Below, piece by piece: positions 1-12,015 of a DNA stretch of 64,000 bases. Position 1 is the first letter of the stretch. The number at the start of each line of letters is the position of its first letter. Position numbers and translations under genes: made by a program. The stretch is from Purpureocillium takamizusanense (taxonomy: Eukaryota; Ascomycota; Sordariomycetes; Hypocreales; Ophiocordycipitaceae): the NCBI RefSeq assembly GCF_022605165.1, contig NC_063071.1, positions 1,488,001 through 1,552,000 on the forward strand, given 5' to 3'. Below the pieces are notes generated by a model. The model did no database searches, was not told the DNA's origin, and saw only the letters and a program-made list of their open reading frames with translations.

Positions 1-2566
1 CGGCGACCGTCTCGCCTAGCGCCTTGAGACGTGTCACGAGAATCCTCTTGTCCTCAGGGGACGAACGTGCTAGCACTTGCAGCTTGGGTAGTGTTTCGTC
101 CATGGCCGCCTCCGAGAGTCTGCGAAAGACGGGGCCTTCCATGACAATGCCGCCCTCGGTGAAGATGCCGCACTCCGCAGCGATGGCCCGCGCCGTGACG
201 ACGTTGTCACCCGTCACCATGCGCACGACGACACCAGCGTGCTGGGCCTTCTTGACCGCCTCGGGAACGCCCGACCGCACGGGGTCCTGAATGCCGACGA
301 CGCCGAGGAAGACGAGCTCTTGCAGCAAGGAGACGAATTCGACGTGCTGTCCGTCGCCACTGCTTACCTTGGCGTGCGCCGGCGGCCACGACTCGTAGTC
401 TTTGTATACCAGGCCGATGGTGCGAAGTGACTTGCTGGCATATTGGTTGATGGTCTGTCGGAGGGCTTCGACGCCAGTGGCGGTCAGAGGCTCCTCCTTA
501 AGCGACTGCGGATCTGCTTTGGCAGAGCAGTATCCCAGCAAGATCTCGGAAGCTCCCTTGACGAGCAGCCGGTAGCCTCGACCGGAGCGCAGCCTGACCA
601 CCGCGCCCATACACTTCTTGCTCGAGTCAAAGGGCATCATCTGCACAACGTGCTCGTTGGCCCTCGTCTCGGCGAGGGCCTGGAGGCCCAAGTGGTCCCT
701 TGCGAGCTGCAGGAGGGCCGTCTCCGTCTTGGAGCCAATGAAGGTGACCTCGCCGTCCTCTTCTCCCTCAAAGGCGGTGGAGTTGACAGCGACAGACTGA
801 ACAATCATCTCCTTGATCTCATCCGGAAGGCCGGACGCCCACTGACCGACAGACTGGCCCGACGGCTTCTCCGTATCGACCTTGTCGAATCTGGAGCTGC
901 CAAACGTGCCCGCGACAACAGTCATCTTGTTAGTGGTCTAAAGGCGGACACGAGTCAGCCATGGGACATGTTACGAGGTCGAAAGACACCTTACCAGAGT
1001 CCCGGTCTTGTCAGAGCAAATGGTCGTTGCGTTTCCCATGGTCTCGCAAGCACGCAACATGCGCACCAGGTTGTTCTCCTTGAGCAGCCGCGTGGTGGCA
1101 AAGGCCAACGCGAGCGTCACTGCAAGCGGCAGGCCCTCAGGCACCGCCACGACGATGATGGTAATGGCCACGATGAGAATGTCCATGAACAGAGATGCTT
1201 TTTCCGCGGGTGAACCAGTGAGTCCGGGCAGAGACGCAAGGAACCGACATAGCAGTACGAAGAAGAGGAGTGCCGCTGCGCCACCGCCGAGCTTAGCAAT
1301 GGCGAGGGCGAGATTCTCGAGCTTCTTCTGCAGCGGCGTGGCCTCAACTTCGGTGCGTACAGACATCATGATCTTGCCGAAGCTACTGTTGACGCCGACC
1401 GAGGTACAGAGAAAGGTACCCATGCCTGTTCGTGTCAGTTTCACAAGTTTCCTGTGCTATGGACTCTCGGCTTGGCTATGCATACCCTCGAGGACCTTGG
1501 CACCAGAAATGATGAACGGGTCTATATCCTTGGTGCCGTTGCCATTTTCCAGAAGTCGCATCACCTGATCGCCACCGGTCTTCTTGAGCGCATCCGACTC
1601 TCCGGTTGCCGAAGACTCGTCGCATTTCAGGTCGTGGCCCTCGATGAAGACTCCATCGACGGGCACGAGGTCACCGGGCTCCAAGTGCAGCACGTCCCCA
1701 ACCAGAATGTCGTGGACGTTGATCATGAAGGAGCGGCCCGACCGGATGACCTTGATCTCACGGTCCTCCTTGCGGGCGTTGAGCTTAACAAACGCCTTTT
1801 CCTTTTGCCAGTCGTTGAGAGACCCGACGGCAGTGACAATGATGATGGCTGCGCAGATGGCGACGCCCTCGACCCAGTCGACGGGCGCGGGCGATCCGGG
1901 CGGGTGGTCGACGCCGAGGGTCTCGTAGAGGCCGAGTGCGAGGGAGATGACGGCGGCGACGGTCAGCAGAATGAGGACCTTGTCGTTGTAGGCGTTCCAC
2001 ATGAGGCGCCATAGCGGCGTCGCCTTCTTTGCAGGCAGGACGTTTCGCTTATACACGCGAATGCGGTCGGAAAAGGGGTCCGAGGAGAGAGAAGACGGAG
2101 AAGCAGCCTTGCTGTAGGGAGGAGGAGGAACGGAAAACAAGGGCGTAGGAGACACGGCATCGTTGAAGGAGATTCTGGTCGGAGCGCCGGTCTCGTCGAC
2201 GCTCAGGCCAGAGGTGACGTCCGTCTGCAGGCCGCGAGCAATGCTCTTGAGTCCACCGAGGGCTTGAAACGCGGCGAGGGACTTTGGGTTCAGGAGCTTG
2301 TTTAGCTGACCGGGAGAAAAGGCGAACGGGTTGTCATCGACGTCAAAGTCGGCCTCGGTGCCCGGGTCCGGGGCCAGCGGGCTCCGCAAGTCCTCGCTGA
2401 TGCTCGTCGCGCGGCTAACGGTTGCGGCCGGGGTGAGAAATGGGTTGGAGGCGGCTGTGGAAACGATGGTGTCGGCGTTGCTGGCGGCGCGTGGTCGGAC
2501 GGACTCGTCGACTTGGAGCATGCCCGGGGGCGGCCTGAGGGTGCTGTTGGTGTTGGTGCTCGCCAT
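1..2566 (-). CDS. PMC1: PMC1/NCA-2-type P2B Ca2+-transporting ATPase (partial, C-terminus beyond left edge)
   Basis: P-type ATPase that pumps Ca2+ out of the cytosol, in fungi usually into the vacuole. Exons (minus strand): 2566-1486, 1425-995, 937-1, with introns of 60 and 57 bp; about 816 residues are visible. The only in-frame ATG of the leader is at 2566. Seen in the protein: a PMC1-like N-terminal segment (LNPKSLAAF), the actuator motif TGES, hydrophobic segments M1/M2, the PEGLP transmembrane motif typical of Ca2+ pumps, the phosphorylation motif DKTGTL (Asp about residue 499, just before intron 2), the nucleotide-binding motif KGASE, and MVTGDN of the P domain. The last transmembrane helices and tail lie outside the window. 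It is transcribed divergently from the MFS gene 4.6 kb away. Family assignment is firm; choice among PMC1 paralogues is inference. Confidence 0.95.
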
Positions 2567-2573
2567 GACTGCA

Positions 2574-2606
2574 TCAGCAGTGTGCCGATGGCGCGTCAAG
2601 GCTCAT
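2574..2606 (-). promoter_or_regulatory. Possible 10-codon uORF just upstream of the Ca2+-ATPase start
   Basis: An ATG at 2606 (minus) opens a ten-codon frame that ends in TGA at 2576-2574, seven bases before the main ATG at 2566. If the mRNA leader includes it, ribosomes would have to leak past it or reinitiate at very short distance, which would lower translation. The transcription start is unknown, so this is a sequence-level candidate only. Confidence 0.35.
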
Positions 2607-2884
2607 GTAAGGAGGTTTATGACGGAGTCAGGGACTCGCAGCGATGAAGGAGTAGCGATGTCGACGGCAGAGAGACTGTAGAGGAGTGCCGCGGTATGAC
2701 TGTTTGCTCGTCCTAGCCGCCGAACACCATGGTGAGGTGCAGTCGTGGACAGCCGCCCCGGAACGTGATATACCGCCTCTCCCTTTAGAGTAATGAGGCT
2801 GTGTTCAGCTCTCCTCTGCCGTGGTGACGACGAGCTGTCGCCTCCGAGTTTGCTCTCTCTCTCTCTCTCGCTCTGTATCCCTCT

Positions 2885-2892
2885 TGCGCCGC
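2885..2892 (-). promoter_or_regulatory. Crz1/CDRE-like site (GCGGCGCA)
   Basis: Matches the calcineurin-dependent response element consensus GNGGC(G/T)CA on the minus strand, about 320 bp upstream of the Ca2+-ATPase start. Calcium pumps of the PMC1 type are classical Crz1 targets. The motif is short and degenerate, so a chance match is possible. Confidence 0.25.
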
Positions 2893-3033
2893 CACAACCC
2901 GAACGGTTACTTTGTCCACTTCGCAAGAGGCTCGGCGCTTGCGATGAGCTGTGGGTGTGGGAGGGGGCGTGCTTGTGTGCGCGCGCGCGTGCGTAGGCGT
3001 GTGGCAATGGGAGGATGAGAGGACATCGTGATC

Positions 3034-3041
3034 GAGGCGCA
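3034..3041 (+). promoter_or_regulatory. Second Crz1/CDRE-like site (GAGGCGCA)
   Basis: A second match to GNGGC(G/T)CA, on the plus strand, about 470 bp upstream of the Ca2+-ATPase ATG and about 150 bp from the first one. Two sites in one promoter raise the plausibility a little. Confidence 0.25.
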
Positions 3042-3175
3042 GCAACGCCTTCCTCTCCTGCCCACAACTTTTGTTTGACACGCACAAGCAGGCAGGTTGC
3101 CCGATTGGGAAGGCTCGATCTTGGCGACGCTGTGTTACTGGTCCGTCTGCAGGTACTCCGTACGTACCCGGCACA

Positions 3176-3227
3176 CCCCCCCAAGGACCCCCCCAAGGAC
3201 CCTCCCAAGGACCCCAAGAACCCCCCT
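3176..3227. repeat. CCAAGGACCCC short tandem repeat
   Basis: About three and a half imperfect copies of an 11-base unit (CCAAGGACCCC), C-rich on the plus strand, in the promoter region upstream of the Ca2+-ATPase. Confidence 0.8.
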
Positions 3228-6200
3228 GTCAGACCCACCGATTAAGCTTATTAGCGCGTGGCCATCCAGCGGAGCTCCTGCAGTTCACCATCGCTCTAGC
3301 AGTGGCTGTTGCGTCTTGGCAGAGGCAGCCGTCCGCCCTTTATCCCGCATGTCTGGGCGCATGTATGGAGAGGCTGCCGGTCGATGACCCTCACTCGCTT
3401 GGTCTGGGGCGGGCGGCGGCCTCTCTGCCAAGACCGTGCCGCGGGAAAAGACGCATCAATATGTAGCTCACGAAAGCAACTCTCCGCAAGACAGGGACCC
3501 ATTCCCGACGCCAGACGGACAGACAGACTGCTTGCCGCTGGAGGGGGGGGTCCGGTCTCGACTCCGGCCGGGCCTTGCGGTCTCACAAGCACGTGTGGTC
3601 CACGACTCCAGGGCTGCTACACGCAGGGTAGCCGAGACTTGTTCACGCGCCTTCGACGTGCCCGCTGGGCCGCGTCCCGTGTACATGCAAGTATGCGATA
3701 TTACATGCCTCCCCCCTCCTCCTCTCCCGTGTCGCCTCCACGCGGGCGTGCTTGCACAGCCTCCCTCTGATCTGATGCGTGATTTACGCCTTTCCGGCGA
3801 TGATCGCGCGGACGGCGGCAGACCGTGTTTCTGCGTATATTTGTGGGTGGGTGTGCGTGAAGAGCCCCTCCGCCAAAGCCATTTGCCAAATCGCAGGTGG
3901 TGGCCGTTGAGGGTTGGCGATGCGGAACGTACGTGAAACTGGCGAGCATGACAATCTACTCCTAGTGCTGTCGCGTGCCCTGCCCGTCTCTCCCGCAAGC
4001 CCGACGAACCGTCGTCATGTGAGTTTCGATGGCTAGAGGCGTTGCCGGAGGTTTCGCCGTCTACGAAAACAGTTATAGACTGATGATGAGACACACGTGC
4101 GTGGCCGTACGAAGGACAGTACCGGAATTGGCCCCTTGTAGAGCGTGTATTACCCAGGATTGGGACCAGCTGCTACGACATGACCGCCCCTGTCTCCAAG
4201 TATCATCACTCTGACAGTGACGACATTCAACGTGCACACACGGTAAGCAAGAGCCAATAATGCAACCTTACCGCGAGAGGCTGTGCAGAATCTATTTCGC
4301 CGGATTTCGGAATGTGATATATGCCTCGCCTGGTTGATAACAGCTGGACTTGGAGTAACTCCGCGATCCTGGCGCAACAACTAGGCTTGTTTGGCAATAC
4401 TCTGGCAAAAACATCATACACCAGGCAGATCAGATCTCTTGAAAAGCGCCGCGGAGACCCCCCGTCGCAAACACATTGGGGGCGTGATCAAACCTCATTA
4501 CCGCTTCACCGCCGGCAGACGGCATCGCGAGGCTCGATTTGTCGACTCTAGGCTCCGAAAGGGCCGGTCAAGAAGCTTACAAACTGCTTTGAATCTTATA
4601 AATCGGGGCTGTGCATCTTCCAGAATCAATAAGCGGACGACACGACCCCTTGGACGAGGATATCCCGGGAGCTGAAACGTGGGGAAGAGGTTGGAAAGTG
4701 CATCGCGATGGCGTCGAGATTGAAATTTGTGCCTCCTTGGCAACAGGATCGAGGCAGTGCTGTGTCTGCACCTGAGGTAATTCAGCGGATCGGTCGCCGA
4801 AAATCAAATAATGATGCTCTTGCGCTGCGGGGTTGTCAGTCCGCGATCATGAGGCCCTCACCTCCCCCGGACGACCGCGACATGCACGCGGCTTCGCGGT
4901 GGCGGTTGACATGCTGCACGCCGAGATTGAGGCAGTGCAAACAAGGGTCTCTGAGCCCATGAGGGTGTCCGGATACGATCGCAAGCGCGTATTCAAGCTA
5001 TTGCTCTCTGTGGTGGGGGATAGTGACGTTGGTGATGGGGAGTTACAACCTGGCGCATGCCGCCATACGGTCCCACGCCTATAGACCCAGGCCGTAGGGT
5101 ACTGCACAGTATCAACCCCAAAGCCAGGTCGAACATTCAAAACTACAATACAGGTCCCAAATGTCTGCCCACACGTTGAGCCGTGAGAAGAATTCTCGTT
5201 CTGCTCGGGTCTCCGATGATGCGACTGCCAGCGTCCCTTGGTCGTCGTGGCTGGCGTGCCGAGTATCTGTCCCTCCCTCAGTCATCAAGGGCACAAAGGC
5301 TGGTCAGAAGCACCAGGAGCAGCCCCACGGATGGGAGGACGTTTGATCGCACACCACGCCGCAGCAGGGGGGCCCATGTACATGTTACGCCAGCTGTGGC
5401 GGAGGCAGTGCAACAAGAAAAGCAGGTGCTGACCGGTAGTACATGTAGTTGATACGTACAAAGTGGTATTGTAACTTAGTATAGCAAACGAGGCCCAGGG
5501 TGGAAGGGGGGCTAGGAAATGGTGGCAGGCCCCTGACCCTCTTGCGGGCTTCGAGAAAGGGCCATCATCGTCTTGGACTTCTCCGACTGCGGTGAATGAT
5601 GTCGCGTGTAAGTGGCAGGCATCGGGTGGGACGCGGGGCAGGCCCTAGCAAGGTTGGGGTAGTTATGTACATCCATGGTAGTGCCAACTGACATGACTGC
5701 ACCGAAGCCGCATCTCCCCTTCCAACCCCCCCCCCCCTCCCTGGCCTTTTTGTTTCGTTAGCGAGAGCGCCACTTTCAAGTCCACCTCCAACACGCCCTC
5801 CAGGATGAACCTCGTCACACACACCACTGGCTCGAGTTTTCCCCCACCCACTCACTCACTCACACGTCCATTGTCTGTCGCCGACGCGGGGAGCCCACCA
5901 GCTACCGAAATACTAGCCGTATGTATGTAAATCGTCCAACATACATACGCACTAGTATTAAGCTTATTTCCCCTGGTTGAACAGTCCGGACAGGCACGTC
6001 CGGCGTGACGCGCAACCGCGACCGACCGCAACTCTCGTCGTCCTTCGGCCAACCACCAGACCGTCACATCTAGCACCACCACCGCCGACGCCGCCGCCAC
6101 CAACCCCACGGCAGTTTGTTTACCTCTCAGACAACCTCGGGCACGACCCGGGACGCCTCCAAACCCAATCCTTTCCCCCCTCCTCGGCCCTCTCACTCCT

Positions 6201-7166
6201 CTTCCCCCCTCCGCCTCTCCCCTCATCGAAAACAAAGGACGCCTCCTTCGCAGAAAAGCCCGAATCTTGTTGTTCGCCCACCTTCCAGTAGCTCGCGCCA
6301 AGACGGTACTGCGCCTCCTTGATCGAACTTGACACCAGACCGGAAGCCTCTGTGAGGGGGAGGGAGGAGGCGATGTCTGTCTTGCCCCGGACCCGACGGG
6401 GAAAGGTTCTCGCGCGGGGACCAGCCGCCCGGCTCGGTCTGCGTCTGTCGTCCCAGAGGGCGGCAGGCTGGGGTGATAAAGACGAATACTACTAGCACTT
6501 CCCCGGCCGCACTTCCCGCGTTCCCGCCCCCAAGATTGTCTACGTACTCCACTTCCCCGCGTTGAGAAGCATGAGGGGCAGAGATGGGCGCGGAAGTGAA
6601 GAAAACAACCTCCCCCTTGGTGCTTATTTGCCCGGGGGTGGGGGATCATGGTGCGCTAGCTCATGAAGCCGTGGTTGTTGCGCTTTGGAACCGAGGGAGA
6701 ACAATGAAGAGGAGGATTCAGATGAGGTTTGTGTGTGTCGTATCATTGTGTTGCCGTGACACGCTGTCTTCGTCCTCCACGATGCCGAGGTCGCGGCGCT
6801 GACCCATCCCTGCCGCGCATGGCGCACTGCATGACACCACAACAACAAATCGAATCCTTTCCTGCTCCGTATTCTCCCCTTCACTGCTTCTTCTCCTCCT
6901 CGCCGTAGTCTTCTTACTCCTCCTCGTCCCCCCCGCCGAACCCCAGATGCATATATCTTGACGGGGTTGCACAGCCCTGCCTCCGTTGCCGTTGACGAGG
7001 GTCCACCAGCAACGTCGCTCCCAGCGTCGCATCCCGTCTCTTGCTACCCGTCCCTAGTTGCTGTCACTCTCTTTCTGTGATCCCGTGTCACATTGAACAA
7101 CCCGGCCCTTCCCCACTGGGTACGCAAGCCGGCGAGAGACCCAGAAAGAAAAAAGACGCAGGTAGC

Positions 7167-9298
7167 ATGGGCTTCGACTTTCACGCCGAAGGGACAAGCG
7201 ACCCCAAGGATGTGCGCAACTGGCGCATCCACCTGGTGGCCATCATCGCTTCCATGTCAGCCATAGCCAGTGAGTCTTGTTCCGGTTCTGGGCTATGGAT
7301 AGGGGGAGCTGAGCAGAGCCTCGCTAACTGCCCGGCACCACAGTGGGCTACGACACGTCCGTGATAGGGGGCACCATGGCGCTGGACTCGTTCCGCCGCG
7401 ACTTTGGGCTCCTCAAGGCGTCGGGCACGTATCGCGACACTCTGCAGGGCGACATCGTGTCGACGTTTCAGGCTGGCTGCTTCTTCGGCTCGCTGCTCAT
7501 GTTCCCGCTCGCCGAGAAGGTTGGGCGCAAGCGGGCCATCTTCGTCGCTGCCAGCATCTTCCTCGTCGGCGGCGTGCTCATGACGGCGTCGCACGGCGAG
7601 CTGGCCATGCTCATCGTCGGACGTGCGGTTGCCGGGCTCGGCATCGGGGCGTCGTCGCTCATCGTGCCCGTGTACATTGCTGAGACATCCCCGCCTTCGA
7701 TCCGAGGTAGGCTCATCGGGATCTTCGAGGTACGTACTCCGTATTCGTAGGATCGTTCGGGCGGGCCGTCCCGGCCCCTTGCAGACTCTGAGGGGGCCGT
7801 TTTCCCTAACAAGAGTCTCACACTACGTACTTCCAGATTTCGTCGCAGGGCGGCGGCATGCTGGGCTTCTGGGTAAGACACCGAGCCGCGAGTGTCGCGG
7901 GCAGAGAGCACCGGCAAGACGGCTTTCTGACCCGTCATATAATAGATCAACTACGCCTGCGACCGAACCATCTCTTCGGGCCGGGCCGCGCAGTGGATCG
8001 TCCCGCTTGCCTTGCAGCTCGTGCCCGGCGCCCTCCTGTGCCTAGGCATGCTGCTATGCCCCGAGTCGCCGCGCTGGCTCGCCAGCCACGACCGCTGGGA
8101 CGAGGCGGAAAAGGTCCTCGTCGACATCCGATCCCTGCCAGCCGACCACGAGTATATCCGCGATGAGCTCTCCGAGATCCGACAGCAGGTCGAGGAGCGC
8201 ACGGCCAACCGCATGACGTATGCCGAGATGTTCAAGCGCCTCGTGCAAAGGGGTGTGCGGAACCGCATCTCCATCGGCCTGCTGCTCATGGCGTGCCAGA
8301 ACCTCACGGGCGTCAACATCATTACGTACTGTGAGTGTGGAGTTGGTTGCCAGTATGTTGAGCTAGGCTGACTTGGCAGACTCGCCGCGCATCTTCGAGA
8401 CGCTTGGCCTCACGGGCACCTCCACCAAGCTGTTCGCCACGGGCTTCTACGGCATCGCCAAGACGCTTGGCATGATCATCTTCTCCGTGTGGCTTGTGGA
8501 AAAGGTCGGCCGCAGGAATGGCCTCATCTGGGGTGCATTCATCGGCTCCGTCCCCATGTGGTACATAGGCGGGTACGTCATGAGGGCCGACCCGGCTGCC
8601 GCGGCGGCGAAAGGCGACATGAACAGGGATGGATGGGGATACCTGGCCATGGGTAAGTGTGGGATGCCCCTGGTTTGACGAGATGCATGCTGACAATGCG
8701 AGTGTGCGTGTACCTGTACGGCCTCATCTACTGCGCGACCTGGCAGGGCATAACCTGGGTGTACTGTTCTGAAATCTTCCCCATTGGTCAGTATGCCGTA
8801 TACATCTCAGAATGCCTCGAGTTCGTGTTACAGGGCAGAATGCGGACTGACCGTTGCAGACATCAGGATGCTGTGCACGGCCATCACGACGGCCGACCAG
8901 TGGTTCTGGAGCTTCCTCATCTCGCGCACGACACCGTACATGATCACCTCGCTGGGGTACGGGACCTACATGTTCTTTGGCGCCCTCATGGTGGTCATGG
9001 GCTTCTGGGCGCTCTTCTTCATCCCCGAGACAAAGGGTAAGTAGTACAAGTATTACTCAGCGACGAGGCTTCCGGGATGCAACGCTGACGGGGACTTGCA
9101 GGCCTCACTCTCGAAGACATGGACCGTCTCTTTATGCAGAGCACTTGCAAGACGGTTTGGCAGGCGCTGGTGCAGCGGCGCAGCATGCATGACGTTCTCG
9201 AGGAGCGGCGGGCGGCGACCCCAATCGTCAAACGGGAGAAAAAGGAGGCGTATCACGAGCAGGTGGAGCTGGCGGACCATCGCCGGTTGTATATTTGA
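7167..9298 (+). CDS. MFS sugar-porter family transporter, quinate-permease-like
   Basis: Predicted 12-helix major facilitator of 546 residues at the plasma membrane. Exons: 7167-7269, 7344-7729, 7837-7872, 7946-8330, 8380-8652, 8703-8786, 8860-9036, 9102-9298; all seven introns have GT..AG ends and exon lengths sum to whole codons. Sugar-porter signatures are visible: GYD after helix 1, EKVGRKR between helices 2 and 3, GRAVAGLGIGASS in helix 4, PVYIAETSP, PESPRWL closing the N-half, the EKVGRR repeat in the C-half, and PETKG followed by a cytosolic tail. The SPRIFE and YGIAKTLGM region resembles fungal quinate/hydroxybenzoate-type permeases more than hexose carriers, but substrate is inference. 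No quinate catabolic genes lie nearby, so it is a stand-alone transporter here. Confidence 0.93.
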
Positions 9299-10175
9299 GC
9301 GACGAGCGACATGCAGACGGTGGCTGAGTGAAGCCATGAGGCCGTTACAATGCAATAGATGCGCGTGGAGAGGACCTGTAGCGGGTGAGATGACCCGTGA
9401 TCGACGATGTGTGGGTCGGTTTTGGTTTGGATAGAATGCTTCGAGCCTGGTGCGGGGTGTCCATGCCGTGGCCAAAGGATTCGTGCGTACATACGGCGTG
9501 CGTTTGTCGGACGGCGTTGTGTTACGCACTGCTGCTGTCTCCGTGGCTTGACGGATGCAATAGTAAGCTGCGTGAGGGACTCGGATGGAGGGTTGAGGTT
9601 TTGTGTAGTACGAAGTACATACAGCCCATCTGCAGTTGCACGGGCAAGTAATCACGCACAGCCGGCCACTGATTGGAGGGCTGGACGGGGGTCCCCGTAC
9701 TGACGCCGCAGCTGAGTTGACAACCTGGAACATAGGTACGAAGTACAGTAAGGCTGGTAACGCCTGCAGCTGCCGCTAGCACATCTGCCCAGTGGAGGTG
9801 CCCGGCCCGCTGGTGCAGCTCTCGTCTCGCCCCCGCTGTTTCTGGCCCTGAGCCCCAGGGCAGCCAGCCCCAGCGGCAGACGGGGGAGCCTTTTACTAAC
9901 CTCACCGGCCCGCTCCAAGTTGGGCCGATTCCGCCTGCGCCAGCGGCACTCAATCCCGCCAGCCACCTCGCAACAGGCGATCGAGGTGGTTCCCCACCTT
10001 CCATTTGCTTCACATCCCAGACGCCTCCGCCCCTACCTCTGCCTCCTAGCTGGCGACCTCTCACCCCAGCATCAAGCCGTTGCTGCTGCGATAGCTCTCA
10101 GGCCGTTGCCCTCGCACTGATACACGCCCACATATACGCGCGCGCGCGCCCACCTGTACCCTCTCGAGCTCCATC
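9299..10175. other. Intergenic region between MFS transporter and acyl-CoA-synthetase-like gene
   Basis: 3' end of the MFS gene and promoter of the next plus-strand gene. It contains two copies of the quasi-palindrome GTACGAAGTAC (9608-9618 and 9736-9746) and an alternating CG stretch just before the next start (about 10138-10149). No gene is supported. Confidence 0.6.
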
Positions 10176-12015
10176 ATGGGCCTCCTCGAGAGCCTCGACG
10201 CCGGCGTCACCGGCCTCGTCGGGCAATGGAACACCTACTCGACCGGCCTGGTGACGCTGCTCGTCGCCGTCGTCACCTACCGCATCATGTCGGCGCGAGA
10301 GCCCGATGTCCACCCGATGCTGCTCGCCCGCCAGGCAATCCCCGCCACGGTCCGCAACGAGGGCGAAAGCGCCGTCTACCGCTCCCAGGCCGCGCCCCAC
10401 GGCATGCCCCTCAACACCGGGCTCAACGTCAAGGACGCCGGCGCCTCCAAGTGGTCGCGCGGCCGAGACGGCGACCTGCGCGACGTCTGGCGTAGGGCTG
10501 CCTCGGGCGGCGAGGACGGCGCCAGGGGCAAGATCCTGACCGTCCACGGCTCCGAAAAGGTCGTCGAGCACAAGCTGGGTACGTGGCCGGCGTTACACAG
10601 ACAAGATTGGGCGGCTGCAAGCTGGGACTTGGCCATTTTGAGCTGACCGAGATGCAGAGGACATCAATCGGCAAATAAACATCATCGGGCGCCACATTGC
10701 CGACCAGGGCGGCATCAAGGTGGCCATCTACCTGCCCAACTCGATCGAGCTGCTCATCACCCTCTTTGCCTGCAGCTTCTATCCGAACCTGACGACCGTC
10801 CTGATCCCCTTTGATGTCTCGAGCGAGGAGCTCGTCTCTATGCTGCGCCGCTCCGCCGTCGACACCGTCGTCACCGCCCCGGGCGCCTTCCCGTTCGATG
10901 CCGTGGTGAAGGCGTACCCGTCGCTGCGCCAGCTCATCTGGGTCGTCGATGAGGGCAGCAGCCACATGGACTGGAACGAGGTGCCCGAGGGCACGGGCGG
11001 CAGCGTCAACGTGGCGACGTGGCAGGACATTGTCAATGACGCGCCCGCCGCGGTTGGAGCCGAGCTTCCCGCGGTGAACCTCGACTACAACCCGCAGGAC
11101 ATGGTGACGTTCTGGCAGTCCAAGCAGGGCCAGCTCGAGGAGATGGTGCGCTTTACGCAGGCCAACCTCGTCGCCGGCATCGCCGGCCAGATGGCCGCCA
11201 TTCCCACCAAGGAGAGGCTGAATCCGTCAGACCTTTTCCTGCCCGCCGACTCGCTGACCAACATTCACACCCTGGTACTGACCCTGACGGCCCTGTACTC
11301 GAATGCCTCGGTTGCCCTGACGTCTGTCGCCGGACGGTCGCCGGACCTGGTGCTGGCTACCCGGGGCGTCGCCCCGACGGTGGTGGTCGCCAGCCCCGGG
11401 ACGATGCTCAAGGCCCACGCCGATTCCGCGGGGAGGCTAACGTCGGCGCTGGCCAAGCTGTCGCATAGCCTGTTGAGCCGCAACCTGACGCAGGAGGGCG
11501 TGCTCTCGACGTCACATCCCCTGGCGTCGTTTTCCGCGGGGGCACGCCCGGCCATTGGGACGACGCCGGGCAAGCTCCGTGTGGTATTCGTCGCGGACCG
11601 GGCCGGGGCGGACTCGCCACACCTGTCGCCGTCGGTACTCTCGGACTTGCGCGTCTTCACAGGCGCCAGGGTGGTCTACGCACTGGCGGCGGCGAGGGTC
11701 GCGGGAGCTGTGAGCCAAACGGCCTTTTACGACTACCGGACGGAGGCCAGCGGCAAGGGCCACTTTGGAGCGCCACCGACCAGCGTAGAAGTTTTCCTGA
11801 AGGACAAGGGCGCATACAAGACGACCGACGATGTAATCGAGGGCGAGGTGAGTCGATGCAGACACGTGCCCGTTGGGGCCCGAATCGCAAGACCTGGCCG
11901 TTGAGCTAACCGGCATTTGCAGATCGTCGCACGCGGCCCGTGCGTTTCGGGAAGCGAGGTGAATATTGGCGTTGTTGGACGCATTATGGACGACAACACG
12001 CTGGCGTATGTGTGA
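10176..12015 (+). CDS. Membrane-anchored long-chain acyl-CoA-synthetase-like protein with degenerate active site (probable pseudoenzyme)
   Basis: Exons 10176-10578, 10658-11847 and 11923-12015 encode 561 residues. One hydrophobic segment lies at about residues 20-38, followed by an ANL-superfamily adenylate-forming fold closest in pattern to fungal long-chain acyl-CoA synthetases: IYLPNSIELLITLFAC early, ANLVAGIAGQ after the P-loop position, then a GPCVSGSEV-like block near the end. The Ser/Thr/Gly-rich ATP-binding loop (YTSGTTGxPK in active enzymes) is replaced by FWQSKQGQLEE at residues 286-296. The C-terminal block that should read like GWxxTGD is absent, and the protein stops where the lid domain would begin (active LACS are about 650-700 residues). 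The frame is intact with two clean introns, so it looks like a maintained gene. Catalysis by the usual mechanism is unlikely; a regulatory or lipid-binding role is inference. Confidence 0.85.

Larger units (their letters stand above)
2607..7166. other. 4.6-kb divergent intergenic region
   Basis: Lies between the Ca2+-ATPase and MFS starts. It holds a CT-dinucleotide run (about 2853-2869), a short C-rich tandem array at 3181-3220, C-rich and CT-rich tracts near 5720-5745 and 6170-6230, and several GTAC-containing quasi-palindromes. Open frames of up to 265 codons occur on both strands (for example 5852-6649 minus, 3468-4094 minus), but their translations are low-complexity or show no family features, so I call no gene. 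Confidence 0.6.

Noticed and set aside
443..1213. 256-codon plus-strand open frame
   Set aside because: Antisense shadow of the Ca2+-ATPase exon, whose motifs on the minus strand are unmistakable.
5852..6649. 265-codon minus-strand open frame
   Set aside because: Arg/Ser/Gly-rich translation without domain features, in GC-rich pyrimidine-biased intergenic DNA.
11870..11915. tRNA D-arm-like GTTAGCTCAACGG (minus) within intron 2 of the acyl-CoA-synthetase-like gene
   Set aside because: Only a D-arm look-alike; no T-arm or acceptor follows, and the intron is well defined by GT..AG.
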